Assembly (NCBI GenBank): GCA_050952225.1
Contig: JBMNKL010000001.1
Location: 310,001-374,000 of the forward strand
Source: JBMNKL01 sp050952225
GTDB taxonomy: Bacteria; Bacillota; Clostridia; Acetivibrionales; DTU013
Direction: 5' to 3'
DNA length: 64,000 nucleotides
The position numbers were made by a program, and so were the translations under genes. Position 1 is the first letter of the stretch. Every line of letters starts with the position of its first letter. Below are positions 33,621 to 42,581 of this stretch, piece after piece. The notes beneath the pieces are model-generated. The model was not told where the DNA came from, made no database searches, and saw nothing but the letters and a program-made list of their open reading frames with translations.

Positions 33621-35189
33621 CTACCATCCTTTCTCCAAAAACTTTTTCGCCGTATAATCCGTCAGATTGAAAGATTGCCAGCCTCTTTCCGCCGAAAGAC
33701 GCTTCTTTTTCTGTTCCAGGACGTCACGGGCCGCCGATGACACCATTGGGTCCTTGTCTTTCGCCAGAACCGCCAAATCGGCGACAATGCCGTCGGACAA
33801 CGTTCTGAAGTATTCCATGTCAATATTATTTGTTTCATAGTATCTTTTAATGTTATTTCCGGCAATAATCGCATCCACGTTTATATAATTAATTATCGTA
33901 AAGGCAACAACGGCAGTAACTATATACGGCTTGAGCAAAGGCAGGTACGTGAACCAGACCCTTGCCAGCGTAATTATGAATAAAATCAGCAGGAAAACCA
34001 TGAAAGCATGGGTCATGACGCGAAGGAACGTGAATCCGTAAGCATTTTCGTACAGCGACATTCTATAGTGGGCCGAGTATAGCATAATGAACGTGCAGCA
34101 TATCATAACGGTATTCAATATTTTCAAGACAATATCCGCACCTTGCCTGGTTCTTTTCGTATAAGTAAGGGTACATGCAAGGATGCCGATATTCAGCATG
34201 GACACTAATACCAACTCGAAAAACCCCCTGCGCGCATAGCCGGAATAAGTAAACCCATCGGGGAGGCCGGACCTTCCGAACAAGTATAGGAACTGCACCG
34301 CGACAAAGGCAATATAAAGCACATCAACCATTAATGTGACAGTAATAACTGTTACCTGGTCCCACCGGCGCTTCTCTTCCGGCTGTTTCGGCACATCGCC
34401 GCCCACAAGGATGTCGCACAGTTTTTCGCCATTGCCCAGGCTCCAGGCATAGCTGAATGAAAGGAGAAAGATGATAAGCGCCATAACTGACCTGCCAATA
34501 AATTCCCCTATGTTGATGTCGCGGAAAAAAACGGACAGTTTCCTGGCAAACTCGCCAAAAACCGCATCTGCCGAGGAAAGCAGCAAACCCAGCACGAAAA
34601 TCAGGGGAAAAGAAATAATGAGGCCGAGAAACACTTTTGCCGCCGCCCTGCCTTTACGTTCCTTTTTTCCGCGCAGCGCAGAGGATAGGAATATAAACGG
34701 CTTAGCCACGTGATAAAAGCACCTTCCAAACACGGAGTACATTAAATCGGCGATTATCCCCGGACTGTCCCATTTATAGCTGTTACCCCCGGTAATCAGC
34801 AATGTTTGAAGCAATATGAGCACTGGAAGGACAAGCAGGTTTAGCATATGCAATGTTTTGTTTCCATACAGAAAAAACGTCAGCGAAATCATCAAAACAG
34901 GTATGCTTAAAAACCAGCCGAATTTTGCTTCTTTTTTTAATGATGTTCGCATGTATGAGAGAAGAAGCGCGTAAAACGCTATTACAAGAATTGGAACGGA
35001 TATACCCGGATAGTTCCCGTAAAAAAGCCAGGAAAATAAGATTCCAAGCGCGAAGGCTCCTAATAAAAGCAGTCTGTCTGCTTCTTTGAACTCAAGTACA
35101 GGTTCCGGCCTTAATTCTTGTTTCTTAATTACACCGCACATATCACGGGTTTCGATAACCTTATCATTCTTTTCATTTCTTTCAGGCAT
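33621..35189 (-). CDS. Multi-pass membrane protein, DUF4173 (DUF4153-like)
   Basis: This 522 aa protein has about eleven hydrophobic segments between residues 40 and 450. A cytoplasmic-like charged linker sits around 275-290, and the C-terminal tail carries YYETNNIDMEYFRTLSDGIVADL, the conserved end of the DUF4173 family. No biochemical function is established. ATG 35189 follows GAGGTGG. It lies between the XRE regulator gene and the toastrack gene. Confidence 0.8.
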   Translation of the reverse strand: MPERNEKNDKVIETRDMCGVIKKQELRPEPVLEFKEADRLLLLGAFALGILFSWLFYGNYPGISVPILVIAFYALLLSYMRTSLKKEAKFGWFLSIPVLMISLTFFLYGNKTLHMLNLLVLPVLILLQTLLITGGNSYKWDSPGIIADLMYSVFGRCFYHVAKPFIFLSSALRGKKERKGRAAAKVFLGLIISFPLIFVLGLLLSSADAVFGEFARKLSVFFRDINIGEFIGRSVMALIIFLLSFSYAWSLGNGEKLCDILVGGDVPKQPEEKRRWDQVTVITVTLMVDVLYIAFVAVQFLYLFGRSGLPDGFTYSGYARRGFFELVLVSMLNIGILACTLTYTKRTRQGADIVLKILNTVMICCTFIMLYSAHYRMSLYENAYGFTFLRVMTHAFMVFLLILFIITLARVWFTYLPLLKPYIVTAVVAFTIINYINVDAIIAGNNIKRYYETNNIDMEYFRTLSDGIVADLAVLAKDKDPMVSSAARDVLEQKKKRLSAERGWQSFNLTDYTAKKFLEKGW

Positions 35190-35274
35190 TTGCCCACCTC
35201 ATTCTTTCACTTTTTATTTCTAACTGCTCGCATGTCCCGCTATTTACTTGTATTCAGGCTCTCCCATCGCTTTT

Positions 35275-35514
35275 TTAGCCGCTGCCGGATTCGCCGCCGT
35301 CATCATCACTGTCCTCCACGTACTCCAGGATGTCTCCGGGCTGGCACTCAAGCACCCTGCACAACGCTTCAAGCGTAGAAAACCTTATAGCCCTGGCTTT
35401 ATTATTTTTCAGGATCGACAGGTTCGCCATTGTTATATCCACCCTGGCAGCCAGCTCTGTCAAGCCAATCTTACGTTTCGCCATCATAACGTCCAGATTT
35501 ATCCTAATACCCAT
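35275..35514 (-). CDS. Small Cro/CI-type (XRE, YozG-like) regulator
   Basis: This 79 aa protein is almost entirely a helix-turn-helix domain: LTELAARVDITMANLSILKN, then FSTLEALCRVLECQPGDIL, and a short acidic tail. YozG-type regulators are usually encoded beside a DUF2975 membrane protein, as here. ATG 35514 has AGGAGGG. It probably controls its own operon, perhaps through the palindrome upstream of the DUF2975 gene. Confidence 0.9.
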   Translation of the reverse strand: MGIRINLDVMMAKRKIGLTELAARVDITMANLSILKNNKARAIRFSTLEALCRVLECQPGDILEYVEDSDDDGGESGSG

Positions 35515-35659
35515 ATGCCCTCCTGTTTACTACAACTCATATCCGCTGCAGCCCCTGCCATTAGTCACTTATCCTCTCTTGCCGCACCTTTAAGCAAAAC
35601 CCGGCATTTCATACACGCCCCTTTATTCCGCGCTATTTGCTCACATCTTGTCTTGCCCT

Positions 35660-36121
35660 CTATATGGTAAGATCATTTTCCTCCTTTACAATAGCTGCCT
35701 GCCGGAATACTTCCGCCAGTATCAACAGGAAAAAGCCCCCGATAACGAATACCATTAACAGAATAATAGTGAGAAAAGAGTTATAGAAAAACATCTTGAC
35801 CGCATATAAAAACGCAATTGCAAAACAGCACACCGACATGATTCTGAAGCTCCGTACATTATCCATCCGGAAAGGATCCATACGGTTCAGCGTCCTGAAT
35901 ACCTTGCGCAGCTCATTGACAAGGGTCAAAGCAAGAATGCCGGTTAAATAGAGAAACGGCAGGAAAAACGCGTATTGCCCGCTTGTACTCCCTTTTAGCC
36001 AATCCAGGTACCACTTCAGTAAAAACGGGAGCCCGAGGACAATTAATATGCCTCCTGCGAATATAATATCCAGGAAATATTTCACGGCGACCGACAAGCT
36101 TTTCTCACCAAGTATTTTCAT
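35660..36121 (-). CDS. DUF2975 membrane protein
   Basis: This 153 aa protein has four hydrophobic segments and the DUF2975 pattern: LRKVFRTLNRMDPFRMDNVRSFR between segments two and three, ending LAEVFRQAAIVKEENDLTI. Its function is unknown; in this family it is paired with a small XRE regulator. ATG 36121 follows AAGGGCGGG. It heads the 36.1-32.6 kb module. Confidence 0.88.
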   Translation of the reverse strand: MKILGEKSLSVAVKYFLDIIFAGGILIVLGLPFLLKWYLDWLKGSTSGQYAFFLPFLYLTGILALTLVNELRKVFRTLNRMDPFRMDNVRSFRIMSVCCFAIAFLYAVKMFFYNSFLTIILLMVFVIGGFFLLILAEVFRQAAIVKEENDLTI

Positions 36122-36248
36122 TTCAATATCCCGCCCTTCCTTGCATAAATTAAATTAGACACATCCTCAACCGCAATGGTACGTAATTGAGGCACACAAA
36201 ACATATTTTGGCAATGCGCAAAATAATTATACATCATATTTTATTATT

Positions 36249-36291
36249 TATCAATATAAATTTATTGAATATCGATAAATTTATATTGATA
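36249..36291. promoter_or_regulatory. Long AT-rich perfect inverted repeat upstream of the DUF2975 gene
   Basis: A perfect 17-bp arm (36249-36265) is repeated in inverse at 36275-36291 around a 9-bp centre (TGAATATCG). The arms contain only A and T apart from one C/G pair. It lies 128 bp upstream of the DUF2975 start and may be an operator for the XRE regulator or a cruciform-prone promoter element. The surrounding 287 bp hold no gene. Confidence 0.5.
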
Positions 36292-36331
36292 TTCAATTAA
36301 TACGTTGCATATCAAAGAATATTCTCTCAAT

Positions 36332-36358
36332 AAAAAAATGAACGCTTTAAAAGCGTTC
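36332..36358 (-). terminator. Rho-independent terminator of the aldo/keto reductase gene
   Basis: GAACGCTTT (36340-36348) pairs with AAGCGTTC (36351-36358); on the minus strand a seven-T run follows (complement of 36332-36338). It lies 50 bp past the reductase stop. Confidence 0.85.
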
Positions 36359-36408
36359 ACAAATCCTTTCCTCTTTCCCATGGCGGGATTGTTACAGTCT
36401 GCCCGGAT

Positions 36409-37017
36409 CTAGAAAGCTACCCAGGCTGGTCCTCCTCTGAAATCACGATTCAGTTTGTTGATTGCATCCATTTCTTCTTCCGTCAATATAAAATCAAATA
36501 CCTGCAGATTGGAAACAATATGTTCCTTCTTTGTGGATTTCGGAATCGTGATAATTCCCCTTTGGATATCCCATCTTAAAATGACCTGGACCGGTGTTTT
36601 GTTATATTTCTCTGCAATATTCTTAATGACCGCATCTTCTCTCAATTCACTAATAGATCCTCCAAGAGGGCTCCAGGCTTCAATCTGGATACCCTTTGAT
36701 TGACAATAATCAACTAGTTCGACCTGGGTCAGATAAGGGTGTAACTCAACCTGGTTAACCGCAGGAATAATTGCAGATATTTCAGCCAATCTCTCAATAT
36801 GTTTTTTTTGAAAGTTGGAAACCCCTATCGATCGTATTTTCCCCTCCAGATACAGTTTCTCCATAGTTCTCCAGGCGTCTTCATAACCTGGAACGGGCCA
36901 ATGAACCAGATACAGGTCCAAATATTCAGTTTGAAGTTTATTCAGGCTTTCATTAAAAGCCTCAAGGCATCTGCGCGCCGTGATATCTTCATTCCAGAGT
37001 TTTGTCGTGATAAACAT
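36409..37017 (-). CDS. Aldo/keto reductase, C-terminal part after a frameshift
   Basis: This frame holds most of an aldo/keto reductase: FITTKLWNED, DLYLVHWPVP, IGVSNFQ, NQVELHPYL, WSPLGG and the NADPH-binding end TIPKSTKKEHI. The matching frame continues upstream of the ATG at 37017 to about 37057 (NEESVGEAIRKSGVKRED), so the real break is there. The whole gene would encode about 273 aa, the normal length. Such enzymes reduce aldehydes and ketones with NADPH. One extra T in a CTTTAAC run separates the two parts. Confidence 0.8.
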   Translation of the reverse strand: MFITTKLWNEDITARRCLEAFNESLNKLQTEYLDLYLVHWPVPGYEDAWRTMEKLYLEGKIRSIGVSNFQKKHIERLAEISAIIPAVNQVELHPYLTQVELVDYCQSKGIQIEAWSPLGGSISELREDAVIKNIAEKYNKTPVQVILRWDIQRGIITIPKSTKKEHIVSNLQVFDFILTEEEMDAINKLNRDFRGGPAWVAF

Positions 37018-37069
37018 GTCCTCGCGCTTAACGCCACTTTTCCTAATAGCTTCGCCTACACTTTCTTCG

Positions 37070-37228
37070 TTAAAGGTAAATTTGAGCAGTATCGATATGT
37101 CTGTACCCGGCTTCTATTGCATATAGTACGGTTTGTTCAGTCTCTTCGCCCGGCTTACACTTCCAGACACCTAATCCGATTTGAGGAATCTTTACCCCAT
37201 TATTTAGTTCAACTGTTGGTGCTTTCAT
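37070..37228 (-). CDS. Aldo/keto reductase, N-terminal part before a frameshift
   Basis: Starting at ATG 37228 (after AAGGTGG) this reads MKAPTVELNNGVKIPQIGLG and AGYRHIDTAQIY, the standard start of the family including the Asp of the catalytic tetrad. It then meets TAA near 37056. Removing one T restores the reading into the downstream part. The catalytic Tyr is the last residue before the break. Confidence 0.78.
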   Translation of the reverse strand: MKAPTVELNNGVKIPQIGLGVWKCKPGEETEQTVLYAIEAGYRHIDTAQIYL

Positions 37229-37702
37229 TCGGCTTCCACCTTTCACAGCTTTATCGATGTTTCCCGTGTACAGCAAGGACACCCCTGGTACCTGCGGTTT
37301 TATGGACGGAAAAAACCAACAGAGAAAGAGTTTTCCGTTATGTTGATTTGGTTCTTTCCGGTGATAAATCTCTGCGGGTGAGAAGAAGCACGTGTCGCGT
37401 GCATGTTTTTGTCTTTCAACCGTCTCGCTATTTCAAGTACAAAATTAAACTGTTCAGACGGTTGACCGCCTGAATCGTCACCTTATTGCCTGCATTATAA
37501 TAGAAAACCTGTCACATGGCAAGATTTCCAAACCTTCATCTGCCTTGCAATCATATTCTGATATTCCTTTTCCCATATGATAATACTTTCTCTTTGGGCT
37601 GGTTCACGAGGCCCAACAAATTTATTATAAGCGGAAGCCTGAGAATGATAAGTTCCCTGAAGCGGTTAGCCGATCCAGGGAACATACTTAACATAGCCTT
37701 AA
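37229..37702. other. Intergenic region without a supported gene
   Basis: These 474 bp lie between the reductase start and the small membrane-protein stop. An open frame on the plus strand ends at 37473 but is mainly the shadow of the reductase and matches no family I know. An inverted repeat, GTTCCCTG (37652-37659) with CAGGGAAC (37676-37683), near the membrane-protein gene's end may act as a weak terminator; it lacks a T run. Confidence 0.5.
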
Positions 37703-38008
37703 TTATTTGCCGGATGAACTGTCCGCATTTTTACCGGATGCTGCAACCTGGTCCAAACGATAATTTCTGAAATAAAGGATAACATCACATGAAACCATAA
37801 CGAGGTTGATAACATAGAAAACAAACACATATGTTATGTTGTCCGCCAATAACTTGCTTATGATTCCGCAGATATACCCCGCCCAGATGAACAGCAGAAA
37901 GATTAAGCTCTTGCCTTTACTTGTCCTTGCGCGCCAGGATTTCATTATCGAAAGCGGCCATGAAACCCCAAAACAAATAACCATTCCTGCCTCAAACAGT
38001 TCTTTCAT
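37703..38008 (-). CDS. Small membrane protein with a PQ-loop-like segment
   Basis: This 101 aa protein has three hydrophobic segments. The first turn reads SWPLSIMKSWRARTSKGKS, resembling one PQ-loop repeat of SWEET/semi-SWEET-type transporters, and the last segment ends in LYFRNYRLDQ. It may work as a dimer, but neither substrate nor family is certain. The tail (about 85-101) is polar. It is 27 bp downstream of sucD and on the same strand, so it may be read through from sucCD. Confidence 0.6.
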   Translation of the reverse strand: MKELFEAGMVICFGVSWPLSIMKSWRARTSKGKSLIFLLFIWAGYICGIISKLLADNITYVFVFYVINLVMVSCDVILYFRNYRLDQVAASGKNADSSSGK

Positions 38009-38034
38009 AATAAATCCTCCATTCTATGCTGCAA

Positions 38035-38937
38035 TTAAAGATTTCGACAGTCTTTTAAAATACCTGCCTTTTCAACTGCTTCGACCAAAGCCTGGCCAAT
38101 TCTGTCAGGTGTAAGCGCAACATTAATCCCGCACTCCCGCAGGGTTCTGATCTTGTCCGTTGCGCTTCCCTTTCCTCCAGATACTATTGCGCCGGCATGG
38201 CCCATTCTTTTCCCTTCGGGCGCGTTTTGCCCGGAAATATATGCTGAAACAGGCTTTGACATGTTCTCCTTAATCCACCAGGCGGCTTTTTCCTCGCCTG
38301 TCCCGCCTATTTCACCAATCATAACCACGGCATATGTATCATCATCGCCTTCAAACATTTTCAGCAAATCGATGAAATCAGTCCCCCTTGCCGGGTCACC
38401 GCCTATTCCGATAACTGTTGACTGCCCGATTCCCAGGTCGGTCAGTTGCTTAACCGCTTCATAGGTCAAGGTTCCCGAACGTGATATGACCCCGACATGC
38501 CCTTTACGGTGTATGTCCCCAGGAAGAATCCCGATTTTGCACTCTTCAGGAGTAATCAGCCCCGGGCAATTAGGCCCTATAAGGCGTACTTCCTTCTTTG
38601 CCAGGTATTTATTTACCTTAATCATGTTTGATATGGGAATTCCTTCGGTAATACAGACGATTAGCTTAATACCCGCATCAGCTGCCTCCAGAATGGAATC
38701 AGCCGCATATGCCGGTGGGACAAAAATAACGGATGCATCGGCCCCGGTCTGCTCTACGGCATGGTAAACCGTGTTAAATACCGGGATATCGAAAATCTTT
38801 CTTCCGCCTTTACCCGGTGTCACCCCGCCAACTATATCAGTGCCATATTCCTTCATCAGGCCTGTGTGAAAACTGCCATGAGATCCGGTTATTCCTTGTA
38901 CAATCACCTTTGTCCGTTTATTGACAAGTATGCTCAT
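38035..38937 (-). CDS. sucD: Succinate-CoA ligase, alpha subunit
   Basis: This 300 aa subunit has the CoA-binding GITGSHGSFHTGLMKEYG region, GPNCPGLI, GIGGDPARGTDF and the phosphohistidine region KRMGHAGAIVSGGKG. With SucC it converts succinyl-CoA and ADP (or GDP) plus phosphate to succinate, CoA and ATP (or GTP). Its ATG overlaps the sucC stop (TAATG), so translation is coupled. Related acyl-CoA ligases exist, so a different dicarboxylate is possible. Confidence 0.93.
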   Translation of the reverse strand: MSILVNKRTKVIVQGITGSHGSFHTGLMKEYGTDIVGGVTPGKGGRKIFDIPVFNTVYHAVEQTGADASVIFVPPAYAADSILEAADAGIKLIVCITEGIPISNMIKVNKYLAKKEVRLIGPNCPGLITPEECKIGILPGDIHRKGHVGVISRSGTLTYEAVKQLTDLGIGQSTVIGIGGDPARGTDFIDLLKMFEGDDDTYAVVMIGEIGGTGEEKAAWWIKENMSKPVSAYISGQNAPEGKRMGHAGAIVSGGKGSATDKIRTLRECGINVALTPDRIGQALVEAVEKAGILKDCRNL

Positions 38938-40118
38938 TATTGCCCACCGTCCTTCCTTGTGCTGACTGCCTCAATGCTTTTAAGTGCGGCTTCCGCCAAT
39001 GAGTCGGCAGTAATAATCCCCAGGCCGGAATTACTCAAAATCTCCATGCCTCTTCCGGCATTTGTCCCTGCCAGGCGGACAACTATCGGTATTTTCACAT
39101 CGACTGACTTTGTCGCTTCGACTATGCCGTTTGCAATCACATCACATTTGGCGATACCGCCGAATATGTTAACCATTATTGCCTTCACCTGGTCATTCGA
39201 CAACAAAAGTTTAAACGCCTCTGTAACCTTTTCAGTCGAGGCGCCGCCGCCAATATCAAGAAAATTGGCCGGACGACCCCCGTAGGCGTTAATCACGTCC
39301 ATTGTAGCCATGGCCAGACCGGCCCCGTTAACCATGCAGCCTATATTCCCATCCAGGGAAACATAGCTAAGATTATATTTTGAGGCCTCCGCTTCCCACG
39401 GGTCTTCCTCTGCAACGTCACGCAGAGCGGCTATTTCAGGATGACGAAACAGCGCATTTGAGTCAAAATTTATCTTTGCATCCAATGCCGCCATCCCGCC
39501 GTCCTCCGTCTCGGCTAAAGGATTTATTTCCACCAGTGAACAGTCTTTATCTACAAACAGCTTAAATAGCTGTATGGCTATTTTCGAAAATTGCTTGTAT
39601 AAATCGGATGATATTCCAATCCGGCGGGCTATTTCCCTTACATGATATTCCTTCAGACCTGTTTCCGGGTCTATAGGCCATTGTATTATTTCATCCGGGG
39701 ACTTTTCCGCGATTTCTTCGATATCCATACCGCCTGAAGCTGATGCAATCAATAAATACCGTAAATTTTCAGCATCACTGATTATGGAAAGATAATATTC
39801 CTTTTTGACAGATACGCCTTTAGCAATAAGAACTTTATGAATAGTTTGGCCTTCCGGGCCGCTTTGACGTGTGACAATTTTACTGCCCAGCATCGAGCGC
39901 GCCTCCTGTACGGCCTGCTCTCTGCTCCGCGCGATTTTTACGCCGCCTGCCTTCCCGCGGCCGCCTGCATGTACCTGGGCTTTAATAACATAAAAGTCTG
40001 TGTCCAGTTTTTCAACAGCTTCTTCTATTTGCCGGACGTTCTCAACCATCTGACCTGGCGGAACCGGTATTCCATATTCGACCAACAATTTGCCTGCCTG
40101 ATACTCGTGGATTTTCAT
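38937..40118 (-). CDS. sucC: Succinate-CoA ligase, beta subunit
   Basis: This 393 aa subunit has an ATP-grasp fold: MKIHEYQAGKLLVEYGIPVP, AQVHAGGRGKAGGVK, LVEINPLAE and FLDIGGGAS. ATG 40118 follows TAGGAGGAAG. It is transcribed with sucD. No other citrate-cycle genes are in the window, so whether it serves a cycle or acid fermentation cannot be said. Confidence 0.93.
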   Translation of the reverse strand: MKIHEYQAGKLLVEYGIPVPPGQMVENVRQIEEAVEKLDTDFYVIKAQVHAGGRGKAGGVKIARSREQAVQEARSMLGSKIVTRQSGPEGQTIHKVLIAKGVSVKKEYYLSIISDAENLRYLLIASASGGMDIEEIAEKSPDEIIQWPIDPETGLKEYHVREIARRIGISSDLYKQFSKIAIQLFKLFVDKDCSLVEINPLAETEDGGMAALDAKINFDSNALFRHPEIAALRDVAEEDPWEAEASKYNLSYVSLDGNIGCMVNGAGLAMATMDVINAYGGRPANFLDIGGGASTEKVTEAFKLLLSNDQVKAIMVNIFGGIAKCDVIANGIVEATKSVDVKIPIVVRLAGTNAGRGMEILSNSGLGIITADSLAEAALKSIEAVSTRKDGGQ

Positions 40119-40231
40119 TGCTTCCTCCTATACAGCGATTGCTGACAAATAAGTTTGCCTGATTAATTCTTCTTCACTTATGAAAGCCATGGGAATTCGT
40201 TTTTATATTCATATTCTATTGTTTTGAAAAC

Positions 40232-40270
40232 AAAAGCCGCCTGCAGGAATAATCCTTGAAAGCGGCTTTT
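40232..40270 (-). terminator. Terminator after tRNA-Ser(GCU)
   Basis: AAAAGCCGC (40232-40240) pairs with GCGGCTTTT (40262-40270), directly beside the CCA end of the tRNA; on the minus strand it is followed by TTTTGTTTT. It ends the serS/tRNA-Ser transcript before sucC. Confidence 0.8.
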
Positions 40271-40271
40271 G

Positions 40272-40363
40272 TGGCGGAGAAGCGGGGATTCGAACCCCGG
40301 CTGGAGTTACCCCCACTAACGGTTTAGCAAACCGTCCCCTTCGACCTGCTTGGGTACTTCTCC
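40272..40363 (-). tRNA. tRNA-Ser (anticodon GCU)
   Basis: On the minus strand GGAGAAG at the 5' end pairs with CTTCTCC before G-CCA. The anticodon stem CGGTTT-GCT-AAACCG gives anticodon GCU. A long variable arm and the T loop GGTTCGAATCC are present. The terminal CCA is encoded. Length 92 with CCA fits a class II serine tRNA. Confidence 0.95.
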
Positions 40364-40401
40364 AAGATCAAATATCCGGTATATGGACCGCTTGAATCGT
40401 C

Positions 40402-40492
40402 TGGCGGAGAGAGTGAGATTCGAACTCACGGTAGCCTCACGACTACGCCGGTTTTCAAGACCGGTGCCTTAAACCAGCTCGACCATCTCTCC
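40402..40492 (-). tRNA. tRNA-Ser (anticodon UGA)
   Basis: On the minus strand GGAGAGA pairs with TCTCTCC before G-CCA. The anticodon stem-loop CCGGTCT-TGA-AAACCGG gives anticodon UGA. A long variable arm and GTTCGAATC in the T loop are present, and CCA is encoded. It lies 108 bp downstream of serS, its charging enzyme. Confidence 0.95.
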
Positions 40493-40599
40493 GTAATAAA
40501 GTCAAACGACAAATCATATTCTACAATGAAACCCCCGTTTTGTCAATCCTCTAAAATGCCATATTTCAAGCTCTAAAATGAAAGTAAAAAATCCACATT

Positions 40600-41874
40600 T
40601 CAAGCTTTTATAACCTCAAGCCCGCCCATATATTTTCTCAGTACCTCCGGAACAACAACCGAACCGTCTGCCTGCTGGTAGGTCTCAAGAATACATGCCG
40701 TTGTCCTTCCGATTGCCACGCCGGAACCATTCAGAGTATGGACAAATTCCAGCTTTTCTTTTGGCCCTCTCCTAAACTTTATATCCGCCCTCCTGGCCTG
40801 GAATGATTCAAAATTGCTGCAGGACGATATTTCCACGTACCTTCCGTAGCTTGGCATCCAGACTTCCAGGTCATATGTCATGGCGGATGAGAAGCCGAGA
40901 TCCCCGACGCAAAGCTTCACTACCCTGTAAGGAAGCCCGAGCAGCTGCAATACTTCTTCAGCATCATTTGTCAGCGTTTCAAGCTCTTCGTAAGATGTCT
41001 CCGGCAGGGTAAACTTTACCAGCTCTACCTTATTAAACTGGTGCTGCCTTATAAGCCCCCTGGTATCGCGTCCTGCCGAACCGGCCTCCGCCCTGAAACA
41101 AGCGGAATAAGCCGTATGCCTGATTGGCAGGTCCTTTGCGTCAAGTATCTGTTCCCTGTACATATTAGTAACCGGCACCTCTGCGGTAGGTATCAGGAAA
41201 TACTCCGTTCCGTCAACCTTAAAAGCATCTTCTTCAAACTTTGGAAGTTGCCCGGTTCCCACCATGCTGTTCCTGTGAACCATGAAAGGGGGAAAGACCT
41301 CTGAATAACCATGTTTTTCAGTATGGAGGTCCAGCATGAAATTTGTAAGGGCACGCTCCAGGCGTGCTCCGGCGCCTTTATAAAAAATAAACCGGGTGCC
41401 TGTAACCTTTGAGGCAGTCGCAAAGTCAAGTATATCCAGCGATTCACCGATTTCCCAGTGTGGTTTGACTTCAAAATCAAATTTACGCGGCTCCCCCCAT
41501 CTCCTTATCTCCTGGTTATCCTCATCGCTGTCGCCATCGGGCACACTTTCATGGGGCACATTTGGAATTGATAAAAGCAGTTCGTCTATCTTTCCGTCCA
41601 CTTCCCTGATCTGGGCATCAAGATCCCTTATATCACCCGAAAGCTTCTTCATCTCTTCCAGGAGTGAAGAAGTATCCTTTCCTTCTTTTTTATATTGCGG
41701 TATTATTTTTGAAGTAGCGTTCTGCTTGCTTTTCATTTGCTCGACCTGGTATATCAGGCTGCGCCTCCTGGCATCAAGCGATAAAAAGCCATCTATGTCA
41801 AACTCGTCTTTGCTTTTTTTCAATGCTCTTTGAAGAATCTCCGGATTGCTGCGTATCAATTTAATGTCCAGCAT
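40600..41874 (-). CDS. serS: Serine-tRNA ligase
   Basis: This 424 aa class II synthetase has an N-terminal coiled-coil arm (about 30-105) that contacts the long variable arm of tRNA-Ser. Motif 2 follows (FRAEAGSAGRDTRGLIRQHQF), then motif 3 near the end (GSGVAIGRTTACILETYQ). It charges tRNA-Ser in the cytoplasm. The start is ATG 41874 with GGGAGTGAG upstream; the frame is open four codons earlier. No T-box element was seen in the 150 bp leader. Two tRNA-Ser genes follow directly. Confidence 0.95.
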   Translation of the reverse strand: MLDIKLIRSNPEILQRALKKSKDEFDIDGFLSLDARRRSLIYQVEQMKSKQNATSKIIPQYKKEGKDTSSLLEEMKKLSGDIRDLDAQIREVDGKIDELLLSIPNVPHESVPDGDSDEDNQEIRRWGEPRKFDFEVKPHWEIGESLDILDFATASKVTGTRFIFYKGAGARLERALTNFMLDLHTEKHGYSEVFPPFMVHRNSMVGTGQLPKFEEDAFKVDGTEYFLIPTAEVPVTNMYREQILDAKDLPIRHTAYSACFRAEAGSAGRDTRGLIRQHQFNKVELVKFTLPETSYEELETLTNDAEEVLQLLGLPYRVVKLCVGDLGFSSAMTYDLEVWMPSYGRYVEISSCSNFESFQARRADIKFRRGPKEKLEFVHTLNGSGVAIGRTTACILETYQQADGSVVVPEVLRKYMGGLEVIKA

Positions 41875-42022
41875 ATTGTTTCTCACTCCCTCTAATTTTT
41901 AATTGCCTTATACTATTTAAATGCCTTATACTAAAAACCTTGCAGTACAAAACATTATATGCCTAAATGATTTCTGTTTTTGCCATGCTTTATGAAATAA
42001 GCATTTGCAAGCGTGCGATGCT

Positions 42023-42559
42023 TTATTCAGTATAACTGTCGTCATATCTGTCGGTATAGCTTTTTTTTACGTGCAATTTGCGCGCGCTGTCGATAGCCTT
42101 GATTTCTTCGGCGGAAAGCGGGTATTTCGACTTTCCTCCCATTATCGGTTTTGCATAGGTGGAGGAAGTCTCCCTGGAATACAGGCTGCTTATGACAACG
42201 CCGTCATCATTGTTATCCAGCATAGCTATTGAGAAGCTCAAATCGCTGCCTACATTATCAAAAGCATTATACCGGATAACACCTATCTTTTGAACGCAAT
42301 AAAGCAGGTTTCTTTTTACAGCATTAAGTTCGTATTCCAACTCCTTGTTCTTTCCAATGACACCATTCACCTTGTTTATGCAGTCGTAAAGGACATCCTC
42401 CATACTGGCCCCGCTGAGTCCGTTCATGAACTTGTTGTACTTAGCTGTTAATTTCCTGATTTTCCTCCTGTTCGACAAGTTCATGATCAGCAATATTAAA
42501 ATAACCAAAAAGTTGATAATAAGAATAATATCCAGTAAATCGTATAAAATTTCTTGCAT
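42023..42559 (-). CDS. DUF4446 family membrane protein
   Basis: This 178 aa protein has one N-terminal membrane segment (about 8-28), a short coiled coil, and the conserved DUF4446 core: VIRYNAFDNVGSDLSFSIAMLD and GVVISSLYSRE. Its function is unknown, but it is commonly encoded next to parAB in clostridia, as here. I start at ATG 42559, 8 bp after AAGAAGGG; an ATG two codons upstream is too close to that site. The longer frame would run across parS. Confidence 0.85.
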   Translation of the reverse strand: MQEILYDLLDIILIINFLVILILLIMNLSNRRKIRKLTAKYNKFMNGLSGASMEDVLYDCINKVNGVIGKNKELEYELNAVKRNLLYCVQKIGVIRYNAFDNVGSDLSFSIAMLDNNDDGVVISSLYSRETSSTYAKPIMGGKSKYPLSAEEIKAIDSARKLHVKKSYTDRYDDSYTE

Positions 42560-42581
42560 GCCCATATCCCTTCTTCTGTCA

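Noticed and set aside
36799..37473. Long open frame on the plus strand opposite the aldo/keto reductase
   Set aside because: Most of it is antisense to the reductase, which has clear family motifs; the tail matches no known family and has no ribosome-binding site.
41875..42022. T-box riboswitch before serS
   Set aside because: The conserved AGGGTGG-ACCGCG antiterminator sequence and a terminator hairpin are not present.
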